Assembly: GCF_027596085.1 (NCBI RefSeq)
Contig: NC_072460.1
Coordinates: 6,246,012 to 6,310,011 of the forward strand
Direction: 5' to 3'
Length of the DNA stretch: 64,000 bases
Source: Anoplopoma fimbria
Taxonomy: Eukaryota; Chordata; Actinopteri; Perciformes; Anoplopomatidae
The notes beneath the pieces are model-generated. The model was not told the origin of the DNA, made no database searches, and saw only the letters and a list, made by a program, of their open reading frames with translations. The translations under genes were made by a program, and so were the position numbers. This document shows, piece after piece, positions 11,000-22,020 of the stretch (the stretch's first letter is position 1; each line of letters opens with the position of its first letter).

Positions 11000-12040
11000 G
11001 GCCCTTTCTCAATACCAAGTATCGTCAAGTTTGGACTTGCAAACTTGCTAGTTCAGACTTGGATAGTTCGACTCGGGAGTACTATCCAAGTCTGAGTCCC
11101 GAGGATGGGAGGACGCAGTACGGTCATTTTGCAATTGGAACAGCAGCGAACTTGATGACGTCACCAACGTCACGACGTCACCAACTCAGCTCGTCGGTCC
11201 CGCCTACTCCGGTTATCTTCAGTCATATATATATTGACAATAAAACGAAATATGATATAAAACACAACCCTGCCTTTTTCGTTTTCATTTAGAAAATATT
11301 AAAATATTAATATGTATATATTTTGTGTTACATCTGCATATAATAAAACGCCAATGGCGGGAAAAAGGTTGTTATGGTTAGGGTGGCCGCTGGTGATCAA
11401 ACAAGTGGCCGCTGGTGATCAAACGAATGAATGAGGACAAACTAAATCCGACATTAGACATTAGAAAATTAGATAGAATTATTAAGAATTATTAAGGCAT
11501 CAAAATGGATCAGAGGCTGGTGGTTGCCATTGCTGTCGGTGTGCTTTATAGAGAAGCTGAAGAGGAGGCTGCCCAACTGAGGCGAAGAATTCGTCAAAGA
11601 AGAGCCAGGATGCGGAGGAGGATGAAGAGGACACGGGCCATATTAGCCTGTCTCTCTAGCTTTGTACGTTTGTATAATCATCCTATGCTTTTTAACCTGT
11701 CTACTATCATTTATATGTAGACAAGTTTACTTGGCACACCTAGGCATGATTAGGCATGCCTAGGTTAAAAACTAATGCAGTTTAATATTGTATAACGTCT
11801 TTATTTAATGTTTTAGAGGTGTTTTAAGGTTTTAGAGGTGTTGCCCATCTTAAATACTAAATGCAGCCAAGTCAAATGAACTCTGCCTACGTTTTGATGA
11901 AGTTTCAATGGTCATGGCTATGTAAGTAAACAATGGCTTCAAGAGACGACAACCATCATCTTAAATGTATGCATACTATTAGCATTTGATGAGTGGTGAA
12001 TTAGACTACAATGAGTCTTCTTGGTGCAACTCTTTTCCTC
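11000..12040. other. Sequence found only between copies A and B
   Basis: Not present beside copies B or C. It begins with a palindrome-rich part (about 11062-11100, repeated actatccaagtctgag-type words) and a cluster of TGACGTCA-like words near 11155-11180. A tandem ggccgctggtgatcaaac word (about 11385-11425) follows, then a small open frame (11505-11720). Probably a decayed DNA transposon; the family is not certain. Confidence 0.45.
11505..11720 (+). CDS. Small Arg/Glu-rich frame, possibly transposon-derived
   Basis: 71-aa open frame starting MDQRLVVAIAVGVLYREAEE, followed by a very basic RRRIRQRRARMRRRMKR stretch. A short hydrophobic start followed by Glu then Arg runs resembles the N-termini of Harbinger-type (HARBI1-like) proteins in fish, but no nuclease domain follows. 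It may be the first exon remnant of such an element or a chance frame. I do not recognise it as a host gene. Confidence 0.25.
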   Translation: MDQRLVVAIAVGVLYREAEEEAAQLRRRIRQRRARMRRRMKRTRAILACLSSFVRLYNHPMLFNLSTIIYM

Positions 12041-13452
12041 GGGTCAAAGCGACCCAACGAACGACGCGCTCGCACACCGCCCTACATCCCGTGTCCTCGG
12101 GTCAAAGTGACCCAACACTGCGGTGCGCTTCAGGTGTAGGGATGTGTGTCTGTGAGAGCCCTACATCCCTTGTCCTCGGGTCAAAGCGACCCAACGCCGT
12201 GTTCACGCAGCCACCGGCGCCTTGGTCCTCAGGTCAAAGCGGACCCAACGCCGTGGACCTAACGCCGCGTACCCAACGCTGCGGACGGACCCTTCGTCGC
12301 CGGTCTGACCGAACCTATCCCCTGGTAATCCCGGGTCAAAGTGAGTGACTCGGGTCAAAGTGACCCAACGCCATCTTCATGCCATCTTCACGCAGGTCTG
12401 ACCTCTCGCCCCTTGTCCTCGGGTCAAAGTGACCCAACGCCGTCTTCACGCCAGTCTGACCCCTCCCCCCTTGTCCTCGGGTCAAAGTGACCCAATGCCG
12501 TCTTCACGCCATCTTCACACCAGTCTGACCCCTCCCCCCCCCCCCTTGTCCTCGGGTCAAAGTGACCCGTCGCCTTGTTCTTGTATACAGCGTGGAACCT
12601 CCCCCTTGTCCTCGGGTCAAAGTGACCCAACGCCGTCTTCATGCCATCTTCATGCCATCTTCACGCAGGTCTGACCTCTCCCCCTCCCCCCTTGTCCTCG
12701 GGTCAAAGTGACCCAACACCATCTTCACGCAGGTATGACCTCTCCCCCTCCCCCTTGTCCTCGGGTCAAAGTGACCCAACGCCATCTTCACGCCAGTCTG
12801 ACCGAACCTATCCCCTGGTAATCCCGGGTCAAAGTGACCCGTCACCATCTTCACGCCAGTCTGACCCCTCCCCCTCCCCCTTGTCCTCGGGTCAAAGTGA
12901 CCCCCATCTTCACGCCACCCCTCCCCCTCTCCCCCTTGTCCTCGGGTCAAAGTGACCCAACGCCATCTTCACGCCATCTTCTGACCTATCCCCTGGTAAT
13001 CCCGCAGGTCTCCCCCTTGTCCTTGTCCTGGGTCAAAGTGACCCGTCGCCCTTGTTCTTGTCCTCGGGTCAAAGTGACAGCGTGTTCTTGAAACTCCCCC
13101 TTGTCCTCGGGTCAAAGTAACCCAACGCCGTCTTCATGCCATCTTCACGCAGGTCCATCTTCACGCAGGTCTGACCTATCCCCCCCCCCTTGTCCTCGGG
13201 TCAAAGTGACCCAATGCCATCTTCACGCAGGTAAGACCTCTCCCCCCACCCTTGTCCTCGGATCAAAGTGACCCAACGCCGTCTTCACGCCATCTTCACA
13301 CCAGTCTGACCTCTCCCCCCCTTATCCTCAGGTCAAAGTGACCCAACACCGTCTTCACGCAGGTCTGACCTATCTCCCTCCCCCTTGTCCTCGGGTCAAA
13401 GTGACCCGTCGCCTTGTTCTTGTATACAGCGTGAGGACAACGGGAGGGTTAA
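12041..13452. repeat. GC-rich minisatellite of GGGTCAAAGTGACCC units ending at a TTAA
   Basis: Irregular tandem array, units about 45-90 bp, built on ccttgtcctc + GGGTCAAAGTGACCC + caacgccgtcttcacgc and pyrimidine-rich spacers. I count 15 exact GGTCAAAGTGACC cores, at 12099, 12352, 12421, 12479, 12554, 12614, 12700, 12763, 12826, 12889, 12944, 13030, 13198, 13330 and 13393 (first base of the 15-mer). About seven altered units are also present. The right edge reads gaggacaacgggagggTTAA, like the end of a common teleost TTAA-flanked element on the opposite strand. The array therefore looks like an amplified transposon end. Open frames across it are by-products of the repeat. Confidence 0.9.
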
Positions 13453-14118
13453 TGATCTTGAAAGAAAATGGTGGATCTGTGATTATATAGATTCCCAACA
13501 CAACCTCCCAACCCTTCCGACAACCCAAACCTTGCAGGACAACACAGGCAAAACTAGTAAAAATGTCTTTGTAAACATTTCTTCATCCCCACTCTCACCC
13601 CTGGCTCTACTGCCATTCCTCTGCGAGCACCTGGGTGTGTCGCGCCCGATAGCTTTACAGTGGTGGCACTGTTACCTCACTTTTGCCCTCCAGCTCATTT
13701 AGATGCCGCTATAGTACAGTACAGAGGCCAGGAAGCCAACACCTACATCAGAGTTATTGAGATGGGTTTCAACAGGTAGCAACCATTCCAATTCTGTCAG
13801 AGCAAAGAATCTCGTCTACCTTTGACTCCTGATGTTCTGTCGCCTGCAAGCTGGCAGTAATGCAACCAAGATCCAAGTTGAAAATGATATTTTTAAGGTT
13901 GAAATGTTGAAATTTTTTTATTATGTGTAACTAAGTTTAAAAAAAACAAGTCACTCTAACTGAACTTTGGTGACCGGAGCAAACTATTATAAGACCTGTC
14001 ATGAGTATTGAAGACAGTATGTACAGTGCCCTCAAGCAACTACAAACTGCAGGCATGAACGCATAAATAACAAGATGGTGGAATTCAATATATAACTATA
14101 CAATCTGTCAAGTTCTAT
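13453..14118 (+). repeat. Rearranged upstream region of keratin copy B
   Basis: Three pieces joined out of order relative to copy A. 13453-13676 matches the A promoter-distal region (3233-3465). 13677-14118 matches the earlier block 2246-2702. The sequence then returns to the A promoter from about 3380. As a result, about 80 bases (cctggctctactgcc to ctgttacct) occur twice. Copy C has the simple uninterrupted order. Confidence 0.8.
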
Positions 14119-14346
14119 CCCCTGGCTCTACTGCCATTCCTCTGCGAGCACCTGGGTGTGTCGCGCCCCGATAGCTTTACAGGGGTGGCACTGTTACCTG
14201 TCTGACAGGCTGAGCTACTCCAAGCCAATCCATCTGCCTGGGAGTGCCCCTTCCAGGATACAGGTAATTGGAGGAGGGTGGAGGGTTGAGGGGAGGGTGC
14301 AGAGGAGGTGGAGCTCACTGGGACCTCCTCCACAGTTGAAGGCAGA

Positions 14347-14352
14347 TATAAA
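14347..14352 (+). promoter_or_regulatory. TATA box of keratin copy B
   Basis: TATAAA 118 bases before the ATG. The proximal promoter is nearly identical to copy C, whereas sequence more than about 350 bases upstream differs because of the rearrangement and the minisatellite. Confidence 0.7.
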
Positions 14353-14464
14353 CCCATCACTGATAAGGAGAAGGTACTTAGAGGGACTTGACTCTCCTCT
14401 TAGTGCGCTCCACCTCTCTGTTTTCTCTGTGAATCCTTACCTTGCAGAGGAAATAAAAGCAGCC

Positions 14465-17400
14465 ATGGCATTTACCACAAAAAGGATGAGCAGTGGAGGC
14501 TCCGGGATGAGCATGAGTAGCTTCAGTAGTAGTGGTGGTGGTGGTGGTGGTATTGGCGGCGGCGGCGGTGGCCGATCTTACTCCTCAAGATCGATGGTTG
14601 TCAGATCAGGACCGAGGATGTCATCCGGCATGTCAATGAGCAAGCAAAGCATCGGTGGTGGCGGCTACGGTTTTGCCTCTGGTGGTGGAGGTGGTTTCAG
14701 TAGTGGAAGTAGTTTCGGTGGTGGTGGTGGTTACGGCAGCGGCGGCGGCGGTGGTTACGGCAGCGGCGGTGGTTTCGGCGGCGGCGGCGGCGGTGGTTTC
14801 GGCGGCGGCGGCGGTGGTTTCGGGCGGCGGCGGTGGTTTCGGCGGCGGCATGATCGCACCCATCACAGCCGTCCAGTGCAACCAGAGCCTGCTGTCCCCC
14901 ATGAACATTGATATCGACCCCAACATCCAGACCGTCCGAACCCATGAGAAAGAGCAGATCAAGACTCTAAACAACCGCTTCGCCAGCTTCATTGACAAGG
15001 TGAGTAGCCTTTGTCCAGGGCCATTCAATAACAACACTGAAAGGCTGCATTTAGATTGACCATGACATGTCATGTATATGTTTTTGAAATGACAACTGTT
15101 ATTTGGTTGAACAACAGATGTTGAGTAGAGTTAATTGTTTTGTATTATATAGTTGCAACAGACAGTCTCCAAGCGGCCACCTGGGCTCATAAATTATTAC
15201 ACAGCAACTGATCCTAACCTGAATAATGTGCACATCATTTAATCAGTCGTCCAAAACTGATGTGCAGGCATCTCTCATCTTCCCAAGGCAATACTGTGCA
15301 TCAGCTAGCCTCTGCACTGACACTGAAAGCAGACCGTTACTCATTTTAACTTCTCTTTGACAATAATTGGCCCCATGCCAGCTGTCTGTGGGTAGGGAGT
15401 GAACGGAAACACTAGAGTGGTCATATCCACTGTCTGGTGGCTCTCAGTATGAGGGAAAGAAGGGATCAGGTTATCGCCTATTCCCATGGCAGCAAGAACT
15501 TACAACTTTTCAACAGTCCTGCAGAAAGTGGGCCCCATCTTTGCAATGCATTGCCTAATGCAAAAATGTCTACGTGAACTTTTTGTCATTTATTTCAAAT
15601 GATGAGGGATGATTTTTTACTTTGACCAATCAATACTTTTATGAATAAATGAGACCTTGTCTCTCAGGCAGAAAGGACAAACAAGTTAACCACACCCTGC
15701 GAGAGAAAAATGCTCAGTTAGCTCTTTCTGCAGTGTGCTCATACTATGCCTCATTGGTGTTCACATGTGAGGGTGATTTGATCCTATCCCTCTCATCTAA
15801 AGTAGAATTCTGACTATTTGATGCTTCAAAATGAAACATAGTGCAATTAAACATTCAAACAAGCTGTAGTAGCAGGAAAGTATGGAATGTTTATTTTCTA
15901 TTACATAGAATCATCACATAAATGGTATATGTGATGTTGATGAGACAGGTAATGGCTTCAGGCATGTAGCAGTAATTACTGAGGGCAGAGCCAGGCAAGT
16001 TCACTCAGTGAAAGTATGCGTCCTGGAGGCGAGGGAGCGGTACGGTCGGGGGTTTAAGGGGAGTGGCTAGGTTCAGTTGTGGCACGGTAAACCTCACCTG
16101 GATAGAATACAGGCACAAGTACACACCCAAAGTGGAGGGATGGGCTCTACCTTCACAAAGTTTTAAAACCAGATGGCAGAGCTTTTTTTGTGTGTCACCT
16201 GTGAAATGTGTTTCTCAGGATCACGTCAGATGTTCTCAAATAATGATCTCATAGAACAAGTGCAAGTCCGACTAGAGCGACTGCACAGCGGATTAAAGAC
16301 GACAGTCAGCGTGTCTAAACATGAAGAAAAGTCTCTTCTTTGCCCTTTTTTACCTGCAGTTTTCTGAAAGTGTTCAAGTGACAACAGGCGTTGCCAGGAA
16401 CACATTAAATATGTGGAATATCTATTCCACCAAGTAAGAGTGGCTCTAAACATGAAACAATTTCTCCATTTTAGGTTCGCTTCCTGGAGCAGCAGAACAA
16501 GATGCTTGAGACCAAGTGGAGCCTGCTGCAGGATCAGACCACCACCCGCTCCAACATTGACGCCATGTTTGAGGCCTACATCGCCAATCTGCGCAGGCAG
16601 CTGGATGGGCTCGGCAACGAGAGGGTCAAGCTGGAGGGAGAGCTGAGGAACATGCAGGGCCTGGTGGAGGACTTCAAGTGCAAGTGAGTTAACACCTGCA
16701 CAAAATCTTCGAAACACAATAGCTTACCTGCAGCCGTTGATGCCCACAGTCATTTTCCATCAGCTAACTTTTTCCACTGTTTTTGTGTCAGATATGAAGA
16801 TGAAATCAACAAGCGTGCCAGCGTGGAGAACGAGTTTGTGCTTCTCAAAAAGGTGAGGGTTGAGTCCTGCCATGTCGATAACTGCAGTGGAATGAATTTT
16901 TGCCTTTTCCCCTGACCCGTCACCAATGCAAACGCGTCCTTGTCCTCTGCTCTGCTTGCAGGATGTAGATAGCGCCTACATGAACAAGGTTGAGCTGGAG
17001 GCCAAGGTCGACTCCCTTCAAGATGAGATCAACTTCCTCAGAGCCGTCTTTGAGGCGGTAAGAAAAATATACCACACCACTGTCCTATTATGTCTGTTTG
17101 GTCACAGATACAGAAGAGAAAGAGATAATGTACTGCCTTGACACTCTAACCTTTTCAATTTTTTAAATGACATATATCTTTTGTGCAGGAACTGCGTGAG
17201 CTCCAGGGACAGATCAAGGACACCTCAGTCATTGTGGAGATGGACAACAGCCGTAACCTGGACATGGACTCCATTGTGGCTGAAGTCAAGGCTCAGTATG
17301 AGACCATCGCCAATGCTAACCGTGCAGAGACTGAGCAGTGGTATCAGCAGAGGGTAGGTAGATAGAGAAAGTAATCTCAACAACAATAACTCCATTATGA

Positions 17401-18476
17401 AACGCATCCTGCGAATAGTCTATGGATTCTCTAATAACAACATACAAATGTTTTTATTTCAGTTCCAGGAGATGCAGACCAATGCAGGCCAGGCCGGAGA
17501 TGACCTCCGCAGTTCCAAGAGTGAGATTGCTGAGCTCAACCGCATGATTAGCCGCCTCCAGAATGAGATTGAGGCAGTCAAGGGACAGGTTAGCTCACAG
17601 TTATAAGCTCAATAAGTTATTTTTTCTAAATTTATTGTGAACATGAAGAAGGCTTTTAGAAGACAAATATCGCTAACTTTTAAACCTTGCAGCGCGTCAA
17701 CCTGGAGGCCCAGATCGCTGAGGCAGAGGAGCGCGGTGAGCTGGCCGTTAAAGACGCCAAGGCCCGCATCAGGGATCTGGAAGATGCCCTGCAGAGAGCC
17801 AAACAGGACATGACCCGCCAAGTCCGCGAATACCAGGACCTGATGAACATCAAGCTGGCTCTGGACATTGAGATCGCCACCTACAGGAAACTGCTGGAAG
17901 GAGAGGAATTAAGGTAAAAGCTTAGCTGCTTTGGAGTCACAAGACGTCTAGTCTTCTGAAACACTAAGAGACTGCATTGCATCGCATTGGGCAGGCAGCA
18001 ACATCAGTATCTCAAATTGATTCTTTGTGTATCTCTTTGCAGAATCAACACTGGCGGTGGATCTGCAACCATCCACATTCAGAGCTCAAGCTCCGGTATG
18101 TATCAGCATATTTCTTAACAATTAAATTATTTTCTAAGCCAGAGCATGGAAATGTAAAAGTAGAAATGAGAAAGCCATCAGTTGAAAACGTGTTACTCTC
18201 ATCAACAGGTGGAGGCGGAGGCGGAGGCGGCGGCTATGGCGGCGGTGCCGGTGGCGGCGGTTTTGGCCTCGGCTTTGGCGGCGGTGCCGGTGGCGGCTAT
18301 AGCAGCGGCGGTGGCAGCAGCTTTAGCGCCGGTGGCAGCAGCTTTAGCAGCGGCGGCGGCTATGGAGGCAGCATGTCAGGGGAGGCTATGGAGGAGGCGT
18401 GAGCATGGGTGGCGGCGGCGGCGCCATCATTTCAAAAATGAGCAGCAGCAGCAGCAGCTCACAACGCCGTTTTTAA
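14465..18476 (+). pseudogene. Type II keratin, copy B (frameshifts in head and tail)
   Basis: Same nine-exon gene as A and C. Exons: 14465-14999, 16475-16683, 16792-16852, 16962-17057, 17189-17353, 17463-17588, 17693-17913, 18043-18095 and 18209 onward. Exon 1 is 535 bases, net +1 against copy C. One extra g at about 14822 (ttcgggcgg for ttcggcgg) turns the frame to a stop at 14909-14911, leaving only head-domain sequence. Exon 9 has lost one g (gtcaggggagg for gtcagggggagg, about 18380), giving an early stop at 18400-18402. The original stop would be at 18474-18476. Rod exons are open and almost identical to the other copies, with Gly-to-Ser in the DVDG motif of exon 4. Two independent single-base G indels fit either recent inactivation or consensus error in G/C runs. 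Confidence 0.85.
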
Positions 18477-19139
18477 AAAACAGCAGCCGTCTTTCTCTCC
18501 ATTCTTCTTCTACCCTCATTTTGTTCTCCTCCTCATGTTCCCCTCCCTCTCTCCCTGACGACCACTTAAAAAGCCTCCAAATATCCCCATCACCATACAT
18601 CTGACCATTACCAGCAGGCAGATCCACATAATGAAACAGCTATCTGTTTTGTTTTTTTTACTGGGTTGCTGCTCCCTCTTTCGCACCACAAAACTTAAGA
18701 GAGTCAAGGCAGAGGCAGTGTAATTAGTAGACCACGAACAAAGAGCAGCAGAAATGTGAGTCAGCCCTCTCTACCTTAGATCAGTTCAGTTAGCCTGGCT
18801 GTCTTTTGGTTGCTGGATCCGCTGTCATGCAGACAAGAGGATACTTGTAGTGTCATGACAGAGAATCCTCAAAAGGCAACAATACTTGCACACAAAATAC
18901 CAACAGCAGTTCTTGGATTTGCACTGAAGGAGGTCAGGATGTTGATGTTCTTGCAGTTATGAAGCACACATGGCATAACTCCTCTTCTCTGAAATGTCTA
19001 TTCTGTTGTCTCACATGTCATTTTGTTGTACATTTTGATATCACCAAAGCAGCCACATATAACATTCTCCTATTTGTTTGGGAGCCTCTTTTCTGGGAGA
19101 ACCAGATTTATTATGAACGTGTACCATCAAAATGTCTGA

Positions 19140-19145
19140 AATAAA
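19140..19145 (+). terminator. Polyadenylation signal, keratin copy B
   Basis: AATAAA at the same relative place as in copies A and C, in otherwise near-identical 3' UTR sequence. B and C share the shorter 3' UTR form, lacking about 30 bases present in A near 7999-8030. Confidence 0.75.
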
Positions 19146-19149
19146 TCTG

Positions 19150-20477
19150 ATTTCATACTCATTCCATTTGGTTTCCTGTTTTGGATTTTTTGGTGTCCCC
19201 AATACAAATAATTTAGGTTTATGATAACAGTTGGCTGGGCCCAGCCATTAGATTCAGCTTTATTTCAAGTATGTTTACAATTACAAGGAATTTGACACTG
19301 CTTTTGTGTTGTACATACACAGAAATATAAATACAGCTAAAAAACAAGGATAACAAAGCTGAGCAAGAGTTAACATGTAGCTATTACAGACAAGAAGTGA
19401 AAGAAGAGATGAAACATAATCTATAGATCTAAACAATGATCTCTCTCTCTCTCTCTCTTTATATATATGTGTTCATATTTAACAAGAACAAACAATGTCT
19501 ACAAGTTATTTTGTTATTTTCAAACAATACAGAATTGCAATGCAATGTAAAAGGTTGCTTTATATATAGACTTTGGAAAGACTAATGTCCCCAATGGGGC
19601 AACTTGTGGTACTGCACAGAAAAATAATGAATGTAGTGCAGACAGAAGTAGAGCAAGTAACAATAGAGACAACAACAAAGGTCCATGATCGTGACCTATC
19701 AATTAATCAATAGGCATTTTGCACTTCTATATGTTATTATGTTGCACTTGTTGCACGTTGCCCTACCATAACTTGTTGAGTTGGGTTACTGTGTTGCATA
19801 TTCACCTACCACAACTTGTTTAGTTGGGTTATTGTGTTGCACTACCACTCGCAACTTGTCATTTAATATGTCATCACTCTCTCATTGAGTGTTACTGCTT
19901 TCATAATAAGACCACAAAGAATATACCCAACTTTCTTCCACCTTTATAAAATGGAGTCGAGTTCAAATAACTCCTGATTTGGAGGTAACGATAACAGTGT
20001 GTTCTGGGATATGAAACTCTTTTTGAAATTGCTGGACGGACTTTACTGCGTCCCCCATTAGCCAATTTCAGAGTGTTTCTGTGTGCTATTCAAAGACTTG
20101 ACCTATAAAATTTGCATTTTAGCTTGCAACTTTCTGATACATACAAAAACACATAACAGCTTGTTGAGATAGGTTATTGTGTGGCAAGTCACCCAATCAC
20201 AGCTTGTTAAGTTGGGTTATCATGCACGTTGCCCTACCACAGCTTGTGTGCTAGGGTTGTTGTTGATGTGATGGCTGCTCTCAGCACGGCCTCATACTTA
20301 CAGCTGATAACGCCGTCCCCACGAACATATGTTAACAATGCTTACTGAGATAATAAATCAAGTGTGAAGTCATGTTTTCATAGACTTCTATACAATCAGA
20401 CTTCTCAAACGAGTCACCCCCTGATGGCCAGTAGAAAGAATGCAAGTTTAAGTCACCTCACTTTTCAGAACCAGAGG
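19150..20477. other. 3' flank of keratin copy B
   Basis: Non-coding flank matching that of A, with the CT microsatellite at about 19440-19460. It retains the uninterrupted TTAA target (19863-19866) and the uninterrupted ttctatatgttattatg site that carries a LINE in copy C. Confidence 0.7.
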
Positions 20478-21522
20478 TTATGTGTAATAAACTGGAATGA
20501 TACAGGGAAAAAGTATTGAACACGCTTACTGAAATTTATTTAATACTTGGTACAAAAGCCTTTGTTGGTAATGACAGCTTCAAGATGCCTCCTGTATGGA
20601 GAAACTAGTCGCATGCATTGCTCAGGTGTGATTTTGGCCCATTCTTCCACACAAACAGTCTTCAAATCTTGAAGGTTCCGTGGGCCTCTTCTATGAACTC
20701 TGATCTTCAGTTCTTTCCATGGATTTTCTATTGGATTCAAGTCAGGTGATTGGCTGGGCCATTCTAGCAGCTTTATTTTCTTTCCCTGAAACCAATTGAG
20801 AGTTTCCTTGGCTGTGTGTTTGGGATCATCTTCATCATTCATCTTCATCATCCTGGTAGATGGCAGCAGATTTTTATCAAGAATGTCTCGGTACATTTTT
20901 CCATTCATCCTTCCTTCAATTATATGAAGTTTGCCAGTGCCGTATGCTGAAAAACAGCCCCACACCATGATGTTCCCACCTCCAAACTTCACTGTTGGTA
21001 TGGTGTTTTTGGGGTGATGTGCAGTGCCATTTGACCTCCAAACATGGTGTGTATTATGGCATCCAAAGAGTTCAATTTTGGTCTCATCTGACCAGACTAT
21101 ATCCTCCCAGTATTTCACAGGCTTGTCTAAATGTTGTGCAGCAAACTTTAAATGAGCTTCAACACGCTTTTTCTTCACCAATGGAGTCTTGCGTGGTGAG
21201 CGTGCATACAGGCCACAGCGGTTGAATGCATTACTTATTGTTTTCTTTGAAACAACTGTACCTGCTAATTCCAGGTCTTTCTGAAGCTCTCCACAAGTGG
21301 TCCTTGGCTCTTGGACAACTCTTCTGATAATTATTTTCACTCCTCTGTCACTCATCTTGCGAGGAGCACCTGGTCGTGGCCGGTTTATGGTGAAATTATG
21401 TTCTTTCCACTTCCGGATTATGGCCCCAACAGTGCTCACTGGAACATTCATAAGTTTAGAAATCCTTCTGTAACCAATGCCATCAGTATGTTTTGCAACA
21501 ATAAGGTTGCGAAGGTCTTGAG
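20478..21522 (-). mobile_element. Tc1-like element B with transposase cut by the duplication junction
   Basis: Same left truncation as element A (joined at ccagaggttatgtg). The transposase frame (from 20540) is open, but its N-terminus is removed. Tc1 sequence stops at cttgagag (about 21522), just before codons for MGKSKEL, and continues directly as the keratin C upstream region. The remaining protein starts within SQDLRNLIV. It keeps WSDETKIE, NDEDDPKHT and NPIENPWKELK. Not functional. Confidence 0.85.
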
Positions 21523-21902
21523 AGGTTAATGATCTTGAAAGAAAATGGTGGATCTGTGATTATATAGATTCCCAACACAACCTCCCAACCCTTCCGACAA
21601 CCCAAACCTTGCAGGACAACACAGGCAAAACTAGTAAAAATGTCTTTGTAAACATTTCTTCATCCCCACTCTCACCCCTGGCTCTACTGCCATTCCTCTG
21701 CGAGCACCTGGGTGTGTCGCGCCCCGATAGCTTTACAGGGGTGGCACTGTTACCTGTCTGACAGGCTGAGCTACTCCAAGCCAATCCATCTGCCTGGGAG
21801 TGCCCCTTCCAGGATACAGGTAATTGGAGGAGGGTGGAGGGTTGAGGGGAGGGTGCAGAGGAGGTGGAGCTCACTGGGACCTCCTCCACAGTTGAAGGCA
21901 GA

Positions 21903-21908
21903 TATAAA
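21903..21908 (+). promoter_or_regulatory. TATA box of keratin copy C
   Basis: TATAAA 118 bases before the ATG. Upstream sequence to 21523 is the simplest version of the keratin promoter in the window, without the rearrangement seen in B. It begins right at the Tc1 junction, so copy C has only about 0.5 kb of keratin upstream DNA. Confidence 0.7.
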
Positions 21909-22020
21909 CCCATCACTGATAAGGAGAAGGTACTTAGAGGGACTTGACTCTCCTCTTAGTGCGCTCCACCTCTCTGTTTTCTCTGTGAATCCTTACCTTG
22001 CAGAGGAAATAAAAGCAGCC

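Noticed and set aside
10957..11028. 24-residue N-terminal extension of the Tc1 transposase
   Set aside because: Its first part is flank beyond the truncated element; Tc1 proteins start at MGKSKEL.
12424..13091. Overlapping open frames on both strands rich in Ser/Pro/Gly and Asp-Pro-Arg
   Set aside because: They follow the minisatellite period and have no codon structure or domain; by-products of the repeat.
12041..13452. CRISPR-like array
   Set aside because: Units vary in length and sequence, there are no unique spacers, and the DNA is vertebrate.
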